This document shows, in pieces, positions 8,090 to 15,985 of a stretch of DNA of 17,809 nt. Under the pieces are notes generated by a model. The model did not search any database, had not been told where the DNA came from, and saw only the letters and a program-made list of their open reading frames with translations. The stretch's first letter is position 1, and each line of letters begins with the position of its first letter. This stretch comes from an uncultured Bacteroidales bacterium (GTDB taxonomy: Bacteria; Bacteroidota; Bacteroidia; Bacteroidales; FEN-979), in the NCBI GenBank assembly GCA_903928285.1, contig CAIYQH010000606.1:1-17809 (forward strand), in the 5' to 3' direction. A program made the position numbers and the translations under genes.

Positions 8090-8096
8090 TCCTGTT
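8074..8096. promoter_or_regulatory. Inverted repeat spanning the -33 element
   Basis: AACAGGA (8074-8080) and TCCTGTT (8090-8096) are a perfect 7-bp dyad around a 9-nt centre that contains the -33 TTTG of the leftward promoter. This placement suits a repressor operator. On the minus strand the stem is followed by a T-rich stretch (TTTATT), so it could also act as a weak terminator of leftward antisense transcription. Confidence 0.45.
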
Positions 8097-8146
8097 CTAA
8101 AAAAAGAGATTCAGCAAAATCAGGATCAGGCAGCCCCAAATATTTG

Positions 8147-8154
8147 TAATTTCG
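8147..8154 (+). promoter_or_regulatory. Probable -7 element of dnaG
   Basis: TAatTTcG has one mismatch to TAnnTTTG and ends 19 nt before the dnaG ATG, the same spacing as at the T9SS gene. An alternative, AAtaTTTG at 8139-8146, also has one mismatch. No -33 element is clear for either. Confidence 0.35.
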
Positions 8155-8172
8155 CCATAAGAAGCCAGCAAC

Positions 8173-10119
8173 ATGATCAACCGCGACACCATCGACACCA
8201 TCATCACCACCGCACGCGTAGAGGAGGTGATCGGCGATTATGTAAATCTTCGTCGCCGGGGGGTCAATTTGCTTGGCTTATGCCCGTTTCACAACGAAAA
8301 AACCCCCTCCTTTACCGTTTCTCCCGCCAAGGGTATCTACAAGTGCTTTGGCTGCGGAAAGGCCGGGAATTCGGTTAATTTCATCATGGAACACGAGCAC
8401 TTCTCCTATCCAGAAGCGCTGAAATATCTTGCCCGGAAGTACAACATCGAGGTCGAAGAGGAGGAACAAACTCCCGAACAGCTGCTGGAACAGAATGAAA
8501 AGGAGAGCCTGTATAACCTGAACCTTTTTGCCCAGCAGTACTTTACAAGGATGTTACACGAAACCGCCGAGGGAAAATCAGTTGGTCTCTCCTATTTCAG
8601 GGAACGGGGCATGCGCGAGGAGCTGATCAACAAGTTCCAGCTGGGATTCAGCCCCGACAAATGGGACGCCTTTTCAGAAAATGCCACGCAGAACGGCTAC
8701 AAAAAGGAGTTCCTGTTAAAAACAGGGCTTTCGCTGGAGAAAGACAACCGGATGTACGACCGTTTCCATTCCCGTGTGATCTTCCCGATCCACAGCGCCT
8801 CCGGAAGGGTCATCGGTTTTGGTGGGAGGATCCTCGGTTCGGATAAAAACCGGCCCAAATATGTCAATTCTCCCGAATCGGATATCTATAACAAGAGCAA
8901 AACCCTTTACGGAATCTACTTTGCCAAGAGCGCCATCATTTCGAAGGATAGCTGCCTGCTGGTGGAGGGTTATACCGATGTGATATCAATGCACCAGGCA
9001 GGCATCGAAAACGTCGTAGCGTCGTCGGGAACCTCGCTCACGCACGACCAGGTGCGCATGATCCAGCGCTACACACCCAACATCACCATCCTGTACGACG
9101 GCGACCCTGCCGGGATCAAAGCCTCCTTCCGCGGGATCGACATGATCGTGGAGCAGGGGATGAATGTGAAGATCGTCCTGTTTCCCGACGGCGAGGATCC
9201 CGATTCTTTTGCCCGCAAGCACCACCCGTCGGAGGTTGAGGCCTTTGTCACGGAAAATGCAGCCAATTTCATCTTGTTTAAAACCAGGCTGCTGCTGGGC
9301 GAAACGAAAAACGACCCGATTAAAAAAGCCGCCCTGATCAGGGAGATCGTCAATACCATTGCTCTCATCCCCGACCGGATTTCACGCTCCGTTTACGTCA
9401 AGGAGTGTTCGGCCCTGATGGCCATCTCGGAACAGGTGCTGATGAGCGAACTGAACAAGATCCTGCGGGCAAAACTGAAAAAGGAGTCGCCGGAGGCGGA
9501 AAAAGATCTGGAGGTGATCCAGCCGGAACAGATTCCGGCTGAATACCAGATTGACATTGACCTTTATTCTGCTGAGTACCAGGAAAGAGATATAATTCGT
9601 CTTCTGCTTCTTTATGGTAAGGATACTATCCCAATACCTTCAAGTGACGTTGATGAACCAACTATTTCTGTTCAAGTGGCTGATTATGTAGTAGATGATC
9701 TAATTAGGGATGAGCTTGAATTTGAAAACGTAGTTTTCAAGTCAATTTTGTCAGTGTATATAGAATATTTACAAAATGATACGATACCTGATGGAAACAT
9801 ATTCCTAAACCATACCGATAAAGAAATTCAAACTGTAGCCGTAAATTTGATATTCACAAACTATTCCCTAAGTCCAAATTGGCTGAAAAACAACATCATG
9901 ATAACTACCGAAAAAACAAGGTTAGACATGTATGTAATGTTTGCACTTCGAGCTTACAAGGCTCGAACATTAGACAAACAAATGTCAGAAATTCTTAAAA
10001 AAATGAATCTTTCTACAACCTTAGAAGAACAAAACGAAATGCAGAAAGAATATATAGAGTTGAAAAAACAGAGTATGCGGATCAACAAGGATGGCCTTGG
10101 CCGCATTATTACCCGCTAA
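8173..10119 (+). CDS. dnaG: DNA primase DnaG
   Basis: This 648-residue primase synthesises RNA primers at the replication fork. The N-terminal CHC2 zinc finger is visible as C37, H40, C58 and C61 (LCPFH...YKCFGCG). The RNA-polymerase core is next, with the Toprim acidic residues E265 (LLVEGYTD) and D309/D311 (YDGDPAG), then the FPDGEDPDSF motif near 337-346. The region from about 457 to 634 should be the helicase (DnaB)-binding domain, and YQERDIIRLLLLYG is typical of its beginning. Length is normal for the family. Base composition changes sharply inside the gene: about 63% GC in a sampled Toprim line, about 33% GC across codons 477-636, then GC-rich again for the last dozen codons, with no frame break. 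The gene diverges from the small membrane pair (146-nt gap) and converges on the transglutaminase-like gene (26 nt between stops). Confidence 0.98.
   Translation: MINRDTIDTIITTARVEEVIGDYVNLRRRGVNLLGLCPFHNEKTPSFTVSPAKGIYKCFGCGKAGNSVNFIMEHEHFSYPEALKYLARKYNIEVEEEEQTPEQLLEQNEKESLYNLNLFAQQYFTRMLHETAEGKSVGLSYFRERGMREELINKFQLGFSPDKWDAFSENATQNGYKKEFLLKTGLSLEKDNRMYDRFHSRVIFPIHSASGRVIGFGGRILGSDKNRPKYVNSPESDIYNKSKTLYGIYFAKSAIISKDSCLLVEGYTDVISMHQAGIENVVASSGTSLTHDQVRMIQRYTPNITILYDGDPAGIKASFRGIDMIVEQGMNVKIVLFPDGEDPDSFARKHHPSEVEAFVTENAANFILFKTRLLLGETKNDPIKKAALIREIVNTIALIPDRISRSVYVKECSALMAISEQVLMSELNKILRAKLKKESPEAEKDLEVIQPEQIPAEYQIDIDLYSAEYQERDIIRLLLLYGKDTIPIPSSDVDEPTISVQVADYVVDDLIRDELEFENVVFKSILSVYIEYLQNDTIPDGNIFLNHTDKEIQTVAVNLIFTNYSLSPNWLKNNIMITTEKTRLDMYVMFALRAYKARTLDKQMSEILKKMNLSTTLEEQNEMQKEYIELKKQSMRINKDGLGRIITR
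9541..10075 (+). other. AT-rich patch within dnaG (helicase-binding region)
   Basis: Hand counts give 158 G+C in 480 bases (33%) for 9601-10080 and 37% for 9541-9600, against 63% in a sampled line of the same gene (9001-9060). Codon choice changes too, with ATA, TTA, AAT and GAT frequent. The reading frame stays open and the protein still looks like a DnaG C-terminus, so this is a compositional mosaic rather than a disruption. Confidence 0.85.
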
Positions 10120-10145
10120 TCAGTTTCAAACTCATTTTCGGTCCA

Positions 10146-11981
10146 TTATTTTTCTGCCCAAAAGATCAGCTGTCGGTACCAGGGGTTGTTCCACCAGTCC
10201 ATCAGGATTTTGAAATCAGGATAATCGGCGGGCGGGAAAACCCGTTCACTGAACTGCAGCTGCCTGCGGATGGTCAGTTTCCCCTTCTCCGTTTTAACTT
10301 CCCAGGTGAATTTACCCGCCTTGTTGCTGATGGTCATTGTTTTGGCCGGGGTGAAACAGGTCAGGGCAGTAGGCAGGGTGATGGTGAAAGCATAGGTTTC
10401 ATCGGCCATTGAGGGAATCTCATAGGGCGTTTCCCGTTTTTGTGACAGGGTTTTGATTCCCCAGCCGTCAATACCCGAACTGATAACCGGCAGGGTAAAA
10501 TAGAAATAACCGGTATCTTTCCTGAATGGCTTGTCGCTTTGCACGATATAGGTCTGGAAACCGTTATCCTGGTTCAGCGTGCTGACCTTGAGATTAGCTG
10601 TGTCGCTGCCGATAAGATTTCCTGTGAGGGAGTTTTTCATCCTGTTTTTATCGCGGGAAAGCCCGGCATTGGGATAAATGGCTCCTTCGAGATAGACCGA
10701 TACTTCGCCGGTAAGCTTCGGATCGGATGAAACCATCAGGTTCCCGATCACTTTAACAATGTATTTGGCTGTTTCAGTGCGTGTTATTTCATGCTTACCC
10801 CCCGGGTTAAGCGTGATGAAGTTCCTGCCGGGAAGGGTGAATTTGAGGTTGGCCGGGTTAACCTGGGTTACCGAAAAATACCATGTTCCCTTGTCCCTGA
10901 AATCGACCTTTACGGCAAAATCTTCAATGCCGGCCAGGGTGACAATATTTTTTTCATCGAAGGCTGTGCGGGTAATGGCCACTACATTGGCTTCGATGCC
11001 GGCCGACTTTAACAAAGCCACGAACAGGGCGGCTTTTTCCACTGCGGTTCCACCGTTCCCGCTCCAGGTCTGCTCCGGGGTGCGGCACTGGTATAACGCG
11101 GCTTTCAGGGAAATGGGATAAAGGCGGAGATCATTGACAATTTTTTCCTGCACCTTCAGTACTTTTTCAAATTTATCCTTCTTATCCGCAATCCAGCTGT
11201 TTACCGCACTCTTCATTCCTTCGTCCGCAACAAACCTGAATGCCGGCTGGCCTGTCAAAAATGCGTAAACGGAATCAACACGGTCGGAGGTGCTGAACAC
11301 CAGCCGGGGATAGAGCTCATTGATCCCCTGTTGCGATTCCTCATAGGCCATGGCCGGGAGATCGTCTATTTTCCAGGTAAATATCTGCAAAGCACCGTCT
11401 TTGCTCTTTTCCGGCTGAAAGTTCCCGTTGATTATCTTGTAATTCAGATTCTGCCCTGCCGGGATCCGGACGCGGATCACCAGGCTTTTTACAGGTTCTG
11501 TTTCTGCCAGCAGTTCATTGCCCATCAGCGCCGGAAAAATCCCCTTATCCGTGTGGATCGTATAATCAAGGTGGATCGTGGCACTGCGCTCAAGGCCGGT
11601 ATGGGTGATGACCATTTCCCGCATTTTGTTGTAGGCCGGGGCATTGGCAGCGGCAGATGGCAGGACTTCGTTCAGTGCATTGGCGGGGGAACCTACCTTT
11701 TTACCATCCGCCATGATGGTGTATAACTCGTTTATTTTCAGCTTCTGCACGCCGGGGTTCAGCAGGATAAAGGTTTCGCCGTACAGCGACTGGAAAGCCC
11801 TGGAGGAGATCAGTTTCTGCTCCTTGGCAAACCTGTAATCCATGCTGCCGTCGGGATTCAGGGTATATTCCTTTATCAGGGAAAAATAACAGGCGTCATA
11901 TCGTTCATCCTGGGCCTTGAGCTGTGAAACAACCAGGGCCAGTCCGCAAATTAATAGACTGATTTTCAAATATCTTTTCAT
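10146..11981 (-). CDS. DUF3857/transglutaminase-like protein, catalytically degenerate
   Basis: The preferred start is ATG at 11981 (611 residues). The frame stays open to an ATG at 12044, but the internal start directly precedes a good signal peptide (MKRYLKISLLICGLALVVSQ, cut near KA23/Q24). A DUF3857-like beta domain fills about 25-230, a transglutaminase-like core about 260-385, and a beta-rich C-terminus the rest. It is paralogous to the upstream gene; GGTAVEKAALFVALLKSAGI aligns with GVCKDKAGMLITMLRAAGF. The nucleophile is Ala313, the His position is Asp354 (IEDFAVKV), and the Asp position is Ser or Val (YFSVTQ). It should therefore lack transglutaminase or protease activity and may act as a periplasmic binding or partner protein. 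It is last in the leftward gene set, 126 nt after the active paralogue, without a convincing promoter in that gap. Confidence 0.88.
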   Translation of the reverse strand: MKRYLKISLLICGLALVVSQLKAQDERYDACYFSLIKEYTLNPDGSMDYRFAKEQKLISSRAFQSLYGETFILLNPGVQKLKINELYTIMADGKKVGSPANALNEVLPSAAANAPAYNKMREMVITHTGLERSATIHLDYTIHTDKGIFPALMGNELLAETEPVKSLVIRVRIPAGQNLNYKIINGNFQPEKSKDGALQIFTWKIDDLPAMAYEESQQGINELYPRLVFSTSDRVDSVYAFLTGQPAFRFVADEGMKSAVNSWIADKKDKFEKVLKVQEKIVNDLRLYPISLKAALYQCRTPEQTWSGNGGTAVEKAALFVALLKSAGIEANVVAITRTAFDEKNIVTLAGIEDFAVKVDFRDKGTWYFSVTQVNPANLKFTLPGRNFITLNPGGKHEITRTETAKYIVKVIGNLMVSSDPKLTGEVSVYLEGAIYPNAGLSRDKNRMKNSLTGNLIGSDTANLKVSTLNQDNGFQTYIVQSDKPFRKDTGYFYFTLPVISSGIDGWGIKTLSQKRETPYEIPSMADETYAFTITLPTALTCFTPAKTMTISNKAGKFTWEVKTEKGKLTIRRQLQFSERVFPPADYPDFKILMDWWNNPWYRQLIFWAEK

Positions 11982-12107
11982 GTGATAATATTTATTTTTT
12001 CGGGACACCTGGAATAGCCACAAATTATCATTCACGGTTTGCATGCACGTTGTGATTATGGCAATTTCATGTTGATTTATATATATCCTGGCTAAAATTC
12101 TGTCTGA

Positions 12108-14054
12108 TTACAACTCTATCACGACAGGTTGTTCGGCAAACCGGTTCTGGGCATCGACGGCATCTTTGAATTCAGGCCAGTCCCCGGAATCATATACCCG
12201 TTTGTTATAGGCGGCTTTGCCGGCAAAGATGAGCGACCCGTTGGCGAGGGTATAGCCGGCGCTGAAGGTGGCTGCAGATCCCCCTGTATTGACCGGAGCG
12301 GCCGTGCGGATTACCTTCCTGATTTCCGGGAGTTTGATCGATTCGTTGATTTCAACCGTCCGTGTGCAGCGGTCGCGGAAGGCATACTTATGTTCATTTT
12401 TATCTGTTTCAAAGGCCAGCTGCCCCTGGAAGTTTTTAAAGATTTCAGCTGCCGACAAGGGGGTAAACATCATCTTGTTGCCTGAAACCAGCGCAAATTC
12501 GGGAATGGTATAGTCAATGGCCACCCAGATATTATAATTCAGGTAATCGGCAGGATCGGAATATTTAACCTGTGTCACTTTAGCCTGCGGCCACACACGG
12601 AGCAACTCGCGCTCCACGTTCTGGAACCAGACAGTCTTGTTGGTATATTTGAACAAACCCCTGATGGCGGCATCCGACTGTCCCTCCCCGGTAATGGTGA
12701 TGCGTCCCGACAGGCTTCCGTTTGCCTGTAGCTGGGCAACCCCGTCAATTTTAATATAGTGGTTAATGGGATCAGAAACTGGTGTGGTGGCAAGTTCAGC
12801 CCCTTCGGGTACGCCCATCAGGTATTGCTGCTGCTGTTCGGCGCTTGACCATAATTCACGAACGAAGGGAACCCAGGTTGGATCGAGCAGGTGGTATTTC
12901 CCATCGCGGAGTTTGACAACGGTCACGCAATGGTTGAACTGGTCGGCAGGAATGTAGTCGATACGCGAGCCGGCCATGGTCATGGAGGGGTAGGCTTTAA
13001 AACCCGCGGCACGCAGCATCGTGATCAGCATCCCGGCTTTATCCTTGCAAACCCCGCAACGATCGGTAAAGGTCATCTCCCCCTTGTGAAGGGTAAATCC
13101 CTCGCCACAACCCATCGAAATCCCGGAATACCTGATTTCATCGGCGCACCAGTGAGTCAGCCTGGACACAGAATCCATCTCGGTATGGGCGCCTTTGAGG
13201 ATGTCATCGACCTTCGATTTTATCGCGGGCGTCGCTGTAAAGCTGCCGAAATCTTCGTTCACCCTGAAAAACCACCGCGATTTTTCTTTCCAGCTTCCGG
13301 TGGTGGATACCAGCAGTTTAGGGGCAATATCGGACATGGCCACCATGTGGTTTTCGGCTTTTACAGGGATCATCTCCTTTTTGGAAAAGATATAAACGAT
13401 TTTATCCCCTGCCATCCAGCAGGAGGATTGTGCCTCACCATTGTAGAATTCATACTGCAGCGGTTTGTCTTTTGGCACTTTAACCTGGTAAACCTTGCTT
13501 TTGACAGGATTTGTATTGAAAAACTCGACGATGTCGTAGAACTGGCCCTTCATGGGGGGGATGTAGCGGTCGTCATCGTCCTGTGAAAGCAGCGCGTAGG
13601 TGAATCCCTTTCGGAACATCACCATTTCAACGGCATCGCCTGGCTCGAGCCGGCCAATTTCGATCATCTTTTCGCGGGCGCCCCAGTAGATGGCCCGTGC
13701 AGGGGCCGGATAGTCCATTACCGTATGCACGTCGAGCTCCTCTGTTTTGCCGTCTTTCCTGTAAATGACCGCTTTCCTGATCTCGACAAAGGCCGATAGC
13801 GGGTCATAGCCGTACTTGCATACACTCAGTTCAAGCGCACCGTGACTGGTAAGCGCCTTTGTCAGCGTATGGTTCACCACATAGGTCAACCCGGTTTCCT
13901 GCATATCCACCAGCGTACTGTCGAAAATGACCAGCTGATCGCTGTTGCGGTAGGCGGAGGCATCGCCGGCCCTCTTCACAAGATCGCCGGCTGACTGGGC
14001 ATACAAGGTAGTAACAAAGATAAATTGCAGCAAGAATAAGAAACACTGTTTCAT
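12108..14054 (-). CDS. DUF3857 domain transglutaminase-like protein, triad intact
   Basis: This 648-residue exported protein has a signal peptide at 1-19 (cleavage YA|Q). A DUF3857 domain covers about 45-230 and a transglutaminase core about 290-395. The papain-like triad is complete: Cys336 in DRCGVCKDKAGML, His375 in FNHCVTVV, and Asp391 in LLDPTW. A beta-rich C-terminal region follows to 648. Bacterial relatives are periplasmic or cell-surface proteins of mostly unknown substrate; cysteine protease, amidase or crosslinking activity is possible. Its ATG overlaps the stop of the TMTC-like glycosyltransferase gene as ATGA, so the two are translationally coupled, which suggests action on the same envelope targets. 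A degenerate paralogue lies immediately downstream. Confidence 0.92.
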   Translation of the reverse strand: MKQCFLFLLQFIFVTTLYAQSAGDLVKRAGDASAYRNSDQLVIFDSTLVDMQETGLTYVVNHTLTKALTSHGALELSVCKYGYDPLSAFVEIRKAVIYRKDGKTEELDVHTVMDYPAPARAIYWGAREKMIEIGRLEPGDAVEMVMFRKGFTYALLSQDDDDRYIPPMKGQFYDIVEFFNTNPVKSKVYQVKVPKDKPLQYEFYNGEAQSSCWMAGDKIVYIFSKKEMIPVKAENHMVAMSDIAPKLLVSTTGSWKEKSRWFFRVNEDFGSFTATPAIKSKVDDILKGAHTEMDSVSRLTHWCADEIRYSGISMGCGEGFTLHKGEMTFTDRCGVCKDKAGMLITMLRAAGFKAYPSMTMAGSRIDYIPADQFNHCVTVVKLRDGKYHLLDPTWVPFVRELWSSAEQQQQYLMGVPEGAELATTPVSDPINHYIKIDGVAQLQANGSLSGRITITGEGQSDAAIRGLFKYTNKTVWFQNVERELLRVWPQAKVTQVKYSDPADYLNYNIWVAIDYTIPEFALVSGNKMMFTPLSAAEIFKNFQGQLAFETDKNEHKYAFRDRCTRTVEINESIKLPEIRKVIRTAAPVNTGGSAATFSAGYTLANGSLIFAGKAAYNKRVYDSGDWPEFKDAVDAQNRFAEQPVVIEL

Positions 14055-15964
14055 AAATTGGTTTTTTTTGCCAGTTTCGGATGGTCGTTTTTTTGGTTTA
14101 CCTGGTGCTTTGCAAGATTAAGGAAATTGTTGATTTGTTTATCGGATGGATTCCGGGCATGTGCCTTTTCAAAATAGGTAACAGCAAGAGCTGCATCACC
14201 TGTCTGCGCATAGGTTATCCCCAGTGAACACATGAGATCTGCATCGTCGGGCGAAATTTTTTCTGCCTGTTTCAGGTAGTCGATACTTTCACCGAATTTG
14301 CGCAGCATGCCAAAGGCTTTTCCAACCTGGATGTAATTCATGGCGATATCGGGATTCAGTTCAATGGCATATTTATAGGTAGTGATCGCCTTTTCGAACT
14401 GGCCTGTGTTCCCGTATAAATAGCCAAGTGCCTGCAGTATTTCAGGGACCCTTGGGTTGATGGAGACTGCTTTTTCCTTTAGTGCAATTGCCTTGAGATA
14501 GTAATTTTTTTTAATGCCCTGATCGGTGGCAATATTTCCGCTATCGCTGTAAATATTGGCAAGAAAATCGTTGGCCTTGGCATTTTCGCCGAGATATTTC
14601 AGGTCGTTTGAAAAAAGCGTCACATCATCCTTCCAGTCGCCGTTCCTGTTGATCGTCTTTACCAGGTACCCGGCAAGCAGTGCACAACAAAACAGATAAA
14701 GACCAATGGCGGCTAAGCCGCCGAATTTTTTTTTCTTCAACGGCCATTTTACCAGCCTGTATAAACCATAAATCAACAGCAAAATGAAACCCAGCGACGG
14801 GGTATACATAAACCGTTCACCCATCGTGGAGCCGATCAGCAGAAAAAGGTTGGATGAGACTATAAATCCCATAATAAACCAGGCTACTGAAAAGGCAATG
14901 ATCAGTCCAGCCGGGCCAACCATTTTCCCTGAGAGCCTTTTATACAGAACACCAAGCAACAAAAGGGTTGCCGAAAGGTATGCTAGAATGGACAACCATA
15001 CCCTCGGGTCGGTAAAACCTGTGAGCGGAATCTGGTTGTAGGAATAATCATATACCAGAGGATGGGGGAAAATCAGCAGTAACAGGTATTTTCCCAGGAT
15101 CAGGAATTTGGTTGCCCAGATACTGGCTGCGGGAGCAACTGCCAGCAGGGAGTTATCCATGATATGAAGCCGCTTGTTTGAGTGGAATTCTGAGAATAAA
15201 AAATATAGTAACAAAAACATAACAACTGGGATCAGGAAAAAAAGAGTCGTTGTAAATTTTTTCCCTGTTGTCCGGCTATCAAACAAAATCAACAGTACCG
15301 GAACCATGATCACATAGGTAATAGCGCTTTCCTTGCTCAGCAGTGCAGGAAAAAAAGTGACGACCGACAGGACAAGGTCGGCGGTCCTGGCCGTTTCAAG
15401 GTATCTCAGTAAAAGATGGGCAGAAAGCAGAAGAAAGAAAAACTCAAACAAGGAATCCCGCCCTTTGATATTGGCTACCACCTCGGTATGGATCGGGTGG
15501 GCCAGGAAAAGCATCGTTGCAAGAAAGGCGATGACGGGAGGTATTTCCGGATCTATTTTTCTGAACAACCGTTTCAGGAAAAACAGCATCAACAAGCCTG
15601 TGGCCATGTAAAAAAGCAAGTTGAAAAAATGGCTGGCCATAGGGTTCTTCCCCCAGATTCCGATTTCAATGGCGAAGGTTACCGGTGAAAGCGGGCGGTA
15701 ACTCATCACGCGCAGGTTAATCCCTTTCCAGTAAGAGGTGGTAAGCAGCTCGGGAATACCTGAAAACCCCTTTTCCGTTATCTTGTTCAAGGTGATAATC
15801 CCTTTATCATCAAGGGCATAACCATTTTGTAGCGTATTGATATACAGCGTCACTGCAAGGACAACGATGGCCAGGCAAAACCAGATCCAAATCCGGTCAG
15901 GTTTCGTCGTCAAGGCCGGAATCCTGATGGTTTCAATCTTCGGCACCCTCTTCTGTTTTAACAT
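14051..15964 (-). CDS. TMTC-like GT-C glycosyltransferase with C-terminal TPR repeats
   Basis: This protein has 637 residues from ATG 15964; a GTG at 15973 would add three. It contains multiple membrane helices (first about 24-45) followed by a soluble TPR region (about 470-620, with units such as ALGYLYGNTGQFEKAITTYKYAIELNP). Motifs match the TMTC/DUF1736 family of GT-C mannosyltransferases: YALDD at 49-53 (catalytic-type acidic pair), SYRPL at 88-92, HPIHTEVVANIKGRD at 156-170, LLSKESA near 208-214, and GERFMYTPSLGF. By family analogy it should transfer mannose from a polyprenyl-phosphate donor to exported proteins in the periplasm, with TPRs recognising the acceptor. Sugar and target are inferred. 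It lies about 21 nt after the REC-PAS gene and overlaps the transglutaminase gene by ATGA. Many bacterial homologues are annotated only as tetratricopeptide repeat proteins. Confidence 0.9.
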   Translation of the reverse strand: MLKQKRVPKIETIRIPALTTKPDRIWIWFCLAIVVLAVTLYINTLQNGYALDDKGIITLNKITEKGFSGIPELLTTSYWKGINLRVMSYRPLSPVTFAIEIGIWGKNPMASHFFNLLFYMATGLLMLFFLKRLFRKIDPEIPPVIAFLATMLFLAHPIHTEVVANIKGRDSLFEFFFLLLSAHLLLRYLETARTADLVLSVVTFFPALLSKESAITYVIMVPVLLILFDSRTTGKKFTTTLFFLIPVVMFLLLYFLFSEFHSNKRLHIMDNSLLAVAPAASIWATKFLILGKYLLLLIFPHPLVYDYSYNQIPLTGFTDPRVWLSILAYLSATLLLLGVLYKRLSGKMVGPAGLIIAFSVAWFIMGFIVSSNLFLLIGSTMGERFMYTPSLGFILLLIYGLYRLVKWPLKKKKFGGLAAIGLYLFCCALLAGYLVKTINRNGDWKDDVTLFSNDLKYLGENAKANDFLANIYSDSGNIATDQGIKKNYYLKAIALKEKAVSINPRVPEILQALGYLYGNTGQFEKAITTYKYAIELNPDIAMNYIQVGKAFGMLRKFGESIDYLKQAEKISPDDADLMCSLGITYAQTGDAALAVTYFEKAHARNPSDKQINNFLNLAKHQVNQKNDHPKLAKKTNL

Positions 15965-15985
15965 ATTTACCACAGACTTTCGGGA

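Noticed and set aside
12045..12107. Promoter in the gap between the two transglutaminase-like genes
   Set aside because: The closest match (ATAATTTG on the minus strand) has wrong spacing and no clear -33 element; co-transcription is simpler.
12891..13586. 231-codon open frame on the plus strand inside the transglutaminase gene
   Set aside because: It lies antisense across the catalytic core with its conserved triad and shows no domain of its own.
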